The notes under the pieces were generated by a model. That model had not been told where the DNA came from. It saw nothing but the letters and a program-made list of their open reading frames with translations, and did not search any database. The position numbers and the translations under genes were made by a program. Below, piece by piece: positions 1 to 4,558 of a DNA stretch of 6,318 bases. This DNA comes from an uncultured Collinsella sp. (GTDB taxonomy: Bacteria; Actinomycetota; Coriobacteriia; Coriobacteriales; Coriobacteriaceae): assembly GCA_902470895.1 (NCBI GenBank), contig CABRID010000110.1, positions 1 through 6,318 on the forward strand. The letters run 5' to 3'. Positions within the stretch are counted from its first letter, which is position 1. Every line of letters begins with the position of its first letter.

Positions 1-47
1 CTACACAAGGAGTATCGTCGGCAGCGTCAGATGTGTATAAGAGACAG
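1..47 (+). other. Illumina Nextera adapter and i5 index (sequencing artefact)
   Basis: This stretch is library-construction sequence, not genome. Bases 1-6 (CTACAC) match the 3' end of the P5 primer, bases 7-14 (AAGGAGTA) match the Nextera i5 index known as N507/S507, and bases 15-47 match the Nextera read-1 transposase adapter. The last 19 bases (29-47, AGATGTGTATAAGAGACAG) are the Tn5 mosaic end. Genuine genomic sequence therefore starts at base 48. The match is exact and recognised from memory of the published adapter sequences. It means the contig begins at a tagmentation site and upstream sequence, including the -35 region of the first promoter, has been lost. Confidence 0.97.
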
Positions 48-48
48 C

Positions 49-54
49 TATAGT
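49..54 (+). promoter_or_regulatory. -10 box of leader promoter (-35 lost)
   Basis: TATAGT matches the TATAAT consensus at five of six positions and lies two bases after the adapter junction. Transcription would start near base 61, about 50 nt upstream of the leader peptide start. The matching -35 element would fall around bases 26-31, which here is adapter, so it cannot be assessed. The assignment rests on the hexamer and its sensible distance to the leader peptide only. Confidence 0.5.
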
Positions 55-112
55 GCAGCGCAACAGCAACTAGGTGCGACCGCGCCACGGCATCACGAAA
101 GGAGCCACCAAC

Positions 113-181
113 ATGAAGAACACGATGAAGTCTCTCAACAACTGGTGGTGGCGTGATGCGAATACGATCGGTCGACAGTGA
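113..181 (+). CDS. Trp-rich leader peptide (22 aa) of a transcription attenuator
   Basis: A 22-codon reading frame opens with ATG at 113 and ends with TGA at 179-181. It is preceded by a good ribosome binding site, AAAGGAG at 98-104, 8 nt upstream. The peptide begins MKNTMKSLNN, continues with three consecutive tryptophans (residues 11-13, codons TGGTGGTGG at 143-151) and ends RDANTIGRQ. Three Trp codons in 22 is far above chance, and the frame is followed within 40 nt by an intrinsic terminator. This is the layout of trpL-type leaders, whose translation speed senses charged tRNA-Trp. The peptide itself is presumably not functional. The next gene is not a trp biosynthetic gene but a transporter S component, so the leader probably controls tryptophan uptake. 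Bases 104-110 (GCCACCA), next to the ribosome binding site, can also pair with the Trp codons (146-152). Confidence 0.88.
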   Translation: MKNTMKSLNNWWWRDANTIGRQ

Positions 182-237
182 GTCCCTCACGCCTGTTTTT
201 GCGCTCTAGGTGATTGGAAGGCCTCCGGTTTCGACCG
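169..237 (+). promoter_or_regulatory. Predicted antiterminator pairing of the Trp attenuator
   Basis: CGGTCGA at 169-175 is perfectly complementary to TCGACCG at 231-237 (seven pairs, plus a possible wobble 168-238). The downstream partner spans the loop and upper 3' arm of the terminator at 220-243, so the two structures exclude each other. The upstream partner lies in the last sense codons of the leader peptide, 18 nt beyond the Trp codons. A ribosome stalled at Trp would leave it free, giving antitermination; a ribosome at the stop codon would cover it, giving termination. CGACCG at 77-82 could also pair with 169-174 and may act as a protector, but that is a weak 6-bp match. Pairings are read directly from sequence; the mechanism is inferred from classical trp attenuation. 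Confidence 0.65.
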
Positions 238-248
238 GGGGCCTTTTT
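218..248 (+). terminator. Intrinsic terminator of the Trp leader (attenuator)
   Basis: GGCCTCCGGT (220-229) pairs with ACCGGGGGCC (234-243) across a TTCG tetraloop, giving ten pairs with one G-T wobble. Two further A-T pairs are possible (218-219 with 244-245), and a run of five T follows at 244-248. It lies 39 nt after the leader peptide stop and 78 nt before the S-component gene, so it can act only as a conditional, upstream terminator. Confidence 0.92.
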
Positions 249-325
249 CTATCTCGAGCCCGATCGCATTCGCATCACGCACCCCCGCTTTTCTCTTGCA
301 CCCCCCTTCCGAAAGGCTTTTCACC

Positions 326-898
326 ATGTCTCAGAACACCACCGCCACCCAGCCCCGCACCGTCCAGACCGCCGACCGCGGCAAACTCGACGTCCGCGCC
401 CTTGTCCTGCTCGCCATCCTGCTCGCTGCAGGCTTCATCCTCAACTTCACCGTCGGCAAGGCCATCTCAGGCATCTCGGGCGGCATGATCAGCCCCGAGT
501 TCATCATCTCGGCCTTCTGCCTCACCATCCTGGTCGTTCGCCCCAACATCGGCCAGGCGCTCGTCATTGGCCTCATCTCGGCTGCCGTAATCCAGATCAC
601 CACCACTTCGCCGTTCGTTGATTTTGCCGCCGAGGGCATCGCCGCCATGCTCATGGCCGGCATCGTCAACGCCGCCGGCAAGGACGGTCAGGTCAAGCCC
701 GCGATCGCCATTGTCGCAACCTTCCTGACCACCTTTGTCTCCGGCGTCATCTTCATGGTCATCAAGATGGCCATGCTCGGCGTGATAGGCGAGCTCGCCG
801 CCGCCATGTTGCCCGTCGTCGCCATGACCGCCGTCTTTAACGCCATTCTGGTCGGCGCCCTCTACCTGCCCATCCAGAAGGCCCTTAGGCTCAACTAA
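326..898 (+). CDS. ECF transporter S component, TrpP-like (predicted tryptophan uptake)
   Basis: This encodes a 190-residue, very hydrophobic membrane protein. The start is the ATG at 326 with GAAAGG at 311-316 nine bases upstream; a TTG at 296 in frame has no binding site and would add an unlikely extension. After a polar N-terminus (residues 1-22) there are about six membrane segments, roughly 24-45, 56-71, 75-93, 103-117, 126-150 and 160-181. Size and pattern fit substrate-capturing S components of energy-coupling factor transporters. The GMISPEF segment (53-59), ITTTSPF (91-97) and TTFVSG (135-140) resemble matching stretches of the TrpP family as I remember them. Tryptophan as substrate is inferred mainly from the WWW leader peptide immediately upstream. 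The AT module encoded downstream would energise it. Another aromatic or vitamin substrate cannot be excluded from the protein alone. Confidence 0.78.
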   Translation: MSQNTTATQPRTVQTADRGKLDVRALVLLAILLAAGFILNFTVGKAISGISGGMISPEFIISAFCLTILVVRPNIGQALVIGLISAAVIQITTTSPFVDFAAEGIAAMLMAGIVNAAGKDGQVKPAIAIVATFLTTFVSGVIFMVIKMAMLGVIGELAAAMLPVVAMTAVFNAILVGALYLPIQKALRLN

Positions 899-904
899 CC
901 CGCT

Positions 905-1005
905 CGGCTTTACGAGCCACCCCATCTTGGCGTTCATTCGTCGCTCGCGTACCCAAGTACGCTTCACTCCTCTTTCGCGCCAACCTGGGGCCCCTCGTAA
1001 AGCCG
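905..1005. repeat. 101-nt nested palindromic element
   Basis: CGGCTTTACGAG (905-916) is the perfect inverse of CTCGTAAAGCCG (994-1005). Inside, CCCCA (920-924) pairs with TGGGG (986-990), TTGGCG (927-932) pairs with CGCCAA (978-983), and a separate perfect hairpin GCGTAC-CCAA-GTACGC occupies 947-962. The small symmetric internal loops (3x3 and 2x2) make one long folded arm. There is no T run after it, so it is not a simple intrinsic terminator. It lies between the S-component and ATPase genes and looks like a REP- or MITE-type intergenic element. Folding would be similar on either strand. Confidence 0.75.
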
Positions 1006-1024
1006 TCTCCGTGCTTCACCACCA

Positions 1025-1063
1025 AAGACCGTCCCAAACAACGAGCTTTTTTGGGACGGTCTT
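1025..1063 (+). repeat. 14-bp stem intergenic hairpin before the ATPase gene
   Basis: AAGACCGTCCCAAA (1025-1038) pairs perfectly with TTTGGGACGGTCTT (1050-1063) around an 11-nt loop. In the + direction it is followed by AAACAAC rather than T residues, so termination is doubtful, although T-rich sequence is present inside the loop and arm. A degenerate third copy of the left arm, AAGAACGTCCCCAA, lies at 1080-1093. The right arm could therefore pair with either copy, giving two mutually exclusive folds upstream of the ATPase ribosome binding site. Confidence 0.7.
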
Positions 1064-1072
1064 AAACAACTG

Positions 1073-1097
1073 GTCATTTAAGAACGTCCCCAATGAC
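1073..1097 (+). repeat. Small inverted repeat next to the ATPase ribosome binding site
   Basis: GTCATT (1073-1078) is the inverse of AATGAC (1092-1097) with 13 nt between. It lies immediately upstream of GAAAGG (1101-1106), the ribosome binding site of the ATPase gene. It overlaps the third arm of the preceding hairpin set, so it may simply be the edge of the same element. Confidence 0.4.
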
Positions 1098-1111
1098 TAT
1101 GAAAGGTATCC

Positions 1112-2863
1112 ATGGAAACGATCATCAACGTCGACGATGTCTCGTTCTCCTATGGCACGCAGACCGAGCAGGCGCTCAGCCACATCTCGCTCAGCGTGAA
1201 CAAGGGAGATTTCATCGGCATCATCGGGCCCTCGGGCGCCGGCAAGTCCACGCTTGCCGCCTGCCTGTCGGGTGCCGTGCCCCACCACTACACCGGCACG
1301 TTCTTTGGGTCCGTCATGGTTGACGGCCACGACACCTGCGAGGTCTCGCTGACCGACGTGTCGCAAATCGTCGGCAGTGTGCTGCAGGATATCGACACGC
1401 AGATGGTCGCCTCGGTCGTCGAGGACGAGATGCTCTTTGGCCTCGAGAACTTTGCCGTTCCCCACGACCAGATCGAGCAGCGCGTGAGCGAGACGCTCGA
1501 GACCGTCGGCATCAGCGACCTGCGCGACCGCGAGATCGCCACTCTCTCGGGCGGACAGAAGCAAAAGGTGGCCATCGCCGCCATCCTCGCCATGCGTCCG
1601 CGCGTCTTGGTTCTCGACGAGCCCACCGCGGCACTCGACCCCGCCAGCTCCACGCTGGTCTTCGAGACGCTGCGTGAGGCAAACCGCATACTTGGAATCA
1701 CCATCGTCGTCGTTGAGCAAAAGGTCGCCCTGCTCTCGGAGTACTGCAACCGCGTGCTCGTGCTCAACCATGGCGAAATCGCACTGCAGGGCGAGCCGCA
1801 CGAGGTCTTCGCACACACCGATGAGCTTCGCACCATTGGCGTCGACTGTCCCCGTGTCACACGCATCTTCAATAGTCTCGAGGCCGATGGTCTGGCAAGC
1901 GGCACCCCTTGCTTGGATGTCGACGAAGCCGAGTGTCTGATTTCGGGTATCGTCGACCCCGCACACGCTGCCATCGAAGCCCAGGCGCCCGCCGGTTCCC
2001 CGCATGCACCGTCGTTGCGTCCTCATGCCAAGGATGCCGAACCCGTACTCACCTTCGACCATGTTGAGTTTGCCTATCCCAACGGCGGCGCCGCCGTACA
2101 CGACCTTAACCTGACCCTCTACCCCGGTGAGCTCGTGGGCATCGTCGGTCAGAACGGTGCCGGCAAGACCACGCTCACCAAGCTGCTCACGGGCCTGCTC
2201 AAGCCCGCCTCGGGCAGCGTGCGCGTCACGGGACTGGATACCGCAACCGTTCCCACGAGCCACATTGCCCGCGAGGTCGCGACCCTCTTCCAAAACCCCG
2301 ACCGCCAGATCTGCAAGGATACCGTGCTCGACGAGGTTGCCTTTGGCTTGGAGCTCGCCGGTATCGACCGCGCCGAAGCCCTGCGCCGTGCCCAGCTCGT
2401 CATCGACCGCTTTGGCCTGCCCGCCGACGAGGCGCCATTCTCGCTCTCGCGCGGCCAGCGACAAATGGTGGCGCTCGCCTCCGTCGTAGTGGTTGAGCCC
2501 AAGATCGTAGTGCTCGACGAGCCCACGAGCGGCCTTGACTACCGCGAGTGCATGACCGTCATGGAAACGGTGCGCACCATGGCAGAGCGCGGCTGCGCCG
2601 TGATCATGGTCTGCCACGATATGGAAGTCGTTTCCGACTTTGCCGAGCGCATCGTTGTGATGGCCGACGGCCGTATCCTCGACCGCGGACGCACACACGA
2701 GCTGTTCTCGAATATTAAGCTCATGCAGCGTGCCTACGTGGAGCCGCCCCAGGTCATTGAACTCTCGCGCCGCTTGGCATCCTCCGTCTCCCCCGCTTTT
2801 GCGCAGGTGAGCGAGGTTACCGATATCGTTCGCATTACCAAGGAGATGGTCCTTCGTGGTTAA
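1112..2863 (+). CDS. Energy-coupling factor ATPase, two fused ABC domains
   Basis: This 583-residue cytoplasmic protein has two complete ABC ATPase domains in one chain, the fused form of EcfA/EcfA'. Domain 1 (about 4-245): Walker A GPSGAGKST at 39-47, Q-loop Gln92, signature LSGGQ at 145-149, Walker B ending DEP at 169-171. Domain 2 (about 312-550): Walker A GQNGAGKTT at 346-354, Q-loop Gln394, signature LSRGQ at 445-449, DEP at 469-471, switch histidine His502 in CHD. A linker around 250-310 joins them. Domain 1 lacks the switch histidine: the equivalent stretch reads VVVEQK (199-204), with Gln203 where His is expected. Domain 2 has Arg in place of the second Gly of its signature. The start is supported by GAAAGG 5 nt upstream. 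Its stop overlaps the EcfT start, so the two are translationally coupled. It should power the upstream S component. Confidence 0.93.
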   Translation: METIINVDDVSFSYGTQTEQALSHISLSVNKGDFIGIIGPSGAGKSTLAACLSGAVPHHYTGTFFGSVMVDGHDTCEVSLTDVSQIVGSVLQDIDTQMVASVVEDEMLFGLENFAVPHDQIEQRVSETLETVGISDLRDREIATLSGGQKQKVAIAAILAMRPRVLVLDEPTAALDPASSTLVFETLREANRILGITIVVVEQKVALLSEYCNRVLVLNHGEIALQGEPHEVFAHTDELRTIGVDCPRVTRIFNSLEADGLASGTPCLDVDEAECLISGIVDPAHAAIEAQAPAGSPHAPSLRPHAKDAEPVLTFDHVEFAYPNGGAAVHDLNLTLYPGELVGIVGQNGAGKTTLTKLLTGLLKPASGSVRVTGLDTATVPTSHIAREVATLFQNPDRQICKDTVLDEVAFGLELAGIDRAEALRRAQLVIDRFGLPADEAPFSLSRGQRQMVALASVVVVEPKIVVLDEPTSGLDYRECMTVMETVRTMAERGCAVIMVCHDMEVVSDFAERIVVMADGRILDRGRTHELFSNIKLMQRAYVEPPQVIELSRRLASSVSPAFAQVSEVTDIVRITKEMVLRG

Positions 2864-3602
2864 CGTCATCGACTATATGCCGGGCGACACGCTGTTGCAT
2901 CGCCTGAACCCCGTCGTCAAGCTGGGCCTCGCCGCCGCCATCATCATCGGCATCTTTTTGTCCGACACCTATGTGGCGCTGTTAGGCTTTTTGGCACTCA
3001 CCCTTGCGCTGGGCGCCTACGCCGGCGTCGTCAATCGCCTGTTCTCGCTGCTCAAGCTGCTGATTCCGCTCGCGCTCATCATGCTGGTGCTGCAGTTGGC
3101 ATTTATGCGCGACGGCAATGTGGTGTGGGGCTTTATCACCGACACGGGCCTTATCACTGGATCGAAGGCCTGCCTCCGCCTGCTGGGCGTAGCGTTGCCA
3201 CTCATCCTCATGCTCATGGTGACCAAGCTCAACGACCTTGCCAACGCCTGCGTCGAGGTACTGCACGTACCGTATCGCTACGCCTTCACCTTTACCACGG
3301 CACTGCGTTTTGTGCCGGTGTTTGGCCAAGAGATGAACGCCATCATGGAGGCGCAGACCGCGCGCGGCGTCGAGTACGACACCAAGAACCCCATCAAGAA
3401 GCTCAAACTCATGCTGCCGTTGTGCGTGCCGCTGCTTATCTCGAGCGTGGGCAAGACCGACGCCACCGCGCTTGCCGCCGAGCAGCGCGGCTTTTATCTG
3501 CGCACGCGCGCCAGCTCGTACAAGCGCTATCCCATCAAGGGTCTGGATGTCGCCGTGCTCGCCATCAGCGCCGCCCTCATTGTCCTCGGTTTCCTGTTCT
3601 AG
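2856..3602 (+). CDS. ecfT: ECF transporter transmembrane component EcfT
   Basis: A 248-residue membrane protein that couples ATP hydrolysis by the ATPase pair to the S component. Membrane segments are visible at about 17-35, 38-57, 65-84, 104-124, 184-199 and 229-247. The long cytoplasmic region between (about 125-225) holds the two short coupling motifs of the family, TARG at 168-171 and EQRG at 209-212, whose Arg-Gly pairs contact the ATPases. The length is typical for EcfT. The start is GTG at 2856, inside the last codons of the ATPase gene (8-nt overlap), with AAGGAG at 2840-2845 ten bases upstream. The tight overlap argues for stoichiometric expression of the T and A subunits. Substrate specificity does not reside in this protein. 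Confidence 0.93.
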   Translation: MVNVIDYMPGDTLLHRLNPVVKLGLAAAIIIGIFLSDTYVALLGFLALTLALGAYAGVVNRLFSLLKLLIPLALIMLVLQLAFMRDGNVVWGFITDTGLITGSKACLRLLGVALPLILMLMVTKLNDLANACVEVLHVPYRYAFTFTTALRFVPVFGQEMNAIMEAQTARGVEYDTKNPIKKLKLMLPLCVPLLISSVGKTDATALAAEQRGFYLRTRASSYKRYPIKGLDVAVLAISAALIVLGFLF

Positions 3603-3631
3603 CTCATCGTCAGCACCAACCGCCTAATGCA

Positions 3632-3668
3632 AAAGGCCTCGGCTCGCACCAAACGAGCCGAGGCCTTT
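3632..3668. terminator. Bidirectional intrinsic terminator between convergent genes
   Basis: AAAGGCCTCGGCTCG (3632-3646) pairs perfectly over 15 bp with CGAGCCGAGGCCTTT (3654-3668) around a 7-nt loop. The + strand transcript ends in TTTACTGTTT. On the - strand the arm ends in a T run (complement of AAAA at 3631-3634), so it can stop transcripts from both sides. It lies 29 nt after the ecfT stop. Confidence 0.93.
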
Positions 3669-3687
3669 ACTGTTTCCCCAGATAAAA

Positions 3688-3720
3688 CCTACCAAAATAA
3701 ACCTGTCCCTTTTTGGTAGG
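3688..3720. repeat. AT-armed palindrome downstream of the racemase gene
   Basis: CCTACCAAAA (3688-3697) is the exact inverse of TTTTGGTAGG (3711-3720), with a 13-nt loop containing CTGTCCC. It lies 7 nt beyond the racemase stop codon on the - strand. Its right-to-left transcript has the arm ending in TTTT followed by AGG, so it could be a weak terminator. It resembles the hairpin at 1025-1063 in size and in carrying GTCCC, which suggests a recurring intergenic element. Confidence 0.6.
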
Positions 3721-3727
3721 CATGGGG

Positions 3728-4474
3728 CTAGAGGCGGTAGGGAGCGCCGCTGCGAATGATGGATTCACGCACCAAGACGTCCATGGCGTCGAGGGTAATC
3801 TCGGGCATCTCGCGGTACTTCTGCAACACTGAGAGCTCCGTGCAAGCCAAAATGACGCGATCGCAGCCGCTGCGGGCGAACTCCCACATCACGCGGTCGA
3901 ACTTGTCCATATCGGGCTCGCGTCCGGCTTTGACGTCGTCGTAGATGAGCGACATCACGTCGGCCTGACGCTTCTCGCTGGGATAGACGACCTCGACGCC
4001 CGCAGCCTCGCATTCGCGCCCATAGACGCCCGCGCCCACGGTGCCGTCGGTGCCCATGATGCCGATCTTGCGCACCGGCTCTGCCGGCATGCTCAGGTTG
4101 GGATCGAACTCGCACTCCCCCATCACCGCACCGGCCAGAGCATAGCGCACCGACTCGCGCGGCATGTGGATAATCGGCACCTTCGTAAACGACTGGATCT
4201 GGTCGTAGAAGTAATGTGACGTGTTGCAGGGAATGGCGATGTGCGCACAGCCCAGCGATTCGAGCGCCTGGGCGCACTCCTTCATGGTCGCCAGCAGCTC
4301 GGCATGCTCACCGGTCTTGATGGCCAGCGTGCGGTCGGGCATGGTCGACTTGGAAAGCACCACCATGTCGATATGCTCCTGGTCGCACGTAGCCGCCGTA
4401 TGGCGCACCACTTGGTCGTAGTAATACGACGTGGCCTCGGCGCCCATGCCGCCGATAACTCCCAGCTTTTCCAT
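3728..4474 (-). CDS. Aspartate/glutamate racemase family protein
   Basis: A 248-residue cytoplasmic enzyme of the cofactor-independent Asp/Glu racemase family, which interconverts L- and D-amino acids with two cysteines. Both are present: Cys83 in PCNTSH (82-87) and Cys211 in ACTELS (210-215). The N-terminal VIGGMG (6-11) and MGTDGT (140-145) are the usual substrate-phosphate-like loops of the fold. The start at 4474 is chosen because AAGGAGG sits 5 nt upstream and the GGMG motif then begins at the normal distance; a 28-residue extension to 4558 would run through a hairpin region and is unlikely. It follows the ATP-grasp ligase gene on the same strand after 84 nt and is probably cotranscribed with it. 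With that neighbour, the likeliest job is making D-aspartate. Glutamate or another amino acid remains possible. Confidence 0.88.
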   Translation of the reverse strand: MEKLGVIGGMGAEATSYYYDQVVRHTAATCDQEHIDMVVLSKSTMPDRTLAIKTGEHAELLATMKECAQALESLGCAHIAIPCNTSHYFYDQIQSFTKVPIIHMPRESVRYALAGAVMGECEFDPNLSMPAEPVRKIGIMGTDGTVGAGVYGRECEAAGVEVVYPSEKRQADVMSLIYDDVKAGREPDMDKFDRVMWEFARSGCDRVILACTELSVLQKYREMPEITLDAMDVLVRESIIRSGAPYRL

Positions 4475-4496
4475 CGCCGCCTCCTTGGTGACGCTT

Positions 4497-4549
4497 GCGC
4501 AATTGCGCGTATCATACCCGCGCCCGCCCGATGTAAACCGGACGGGCGC
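4497..4549 (-). promoter_or_regulatory. Intergenic palindrome and GC hairpin between ligase and racemase
   Basis: Two structures fill the 84-nt gap. GCGCAATTGCGC at 4497-4508 is a perfect 12-bp palindrome just upstream of the racemase ribosome binding site. GCGCCCG (4520-4526) pairs with CGGGCGC (4543-4549), and after one mismatch CCG (4528-4530) pairs with CGG (4539-4541). No T run follows in the - direction, so it is not a clear terminator. The hairpin may stabilise or partly attenuate the transcript, and the palindrome could bind a protein; neither role is shown. Confidence 0.45.
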
Positions 4550-4558
4550 CTCACTCAT

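Noticed and set aside
178..200. GTGAG-TCC-CTCAC hairpin followed by TTTTT as a separate terminator
   Set aside because: The stem has only five pairs and is separated from the T run by five bases. It may be a pause hairpin, but the real terminator is at 218-248.
296..325. TTG start extending the S component by ten residues
   Set aside because: No ribosome binding site precedes it, and the ATG at 326 has GAAAGG at a proper distance.
927..1199. Open frame across the intergenic palindrome into the ATPase gene
   Set aside because: It runs through hairpin arms, lacks a ribosome binding site and shows no protein-like pattern.
1097..2869. A 590-codon open frame on the - strand opposite the ATPase gene
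   Set aside because: Its composition (His, Asp, Val and Arg rich, no recognisable domain) is the usual shadow of a high-GC gene. The + strand frame has all ABC motifs and a ribosome binding site.
4475..4558. N-terminal 28-residue extension of the racemase from ATG at 4558
   Set aside because: The extension crosses an intergenic hairpin, is not family-like, and AAGGAGG marks the ATG at 4474.
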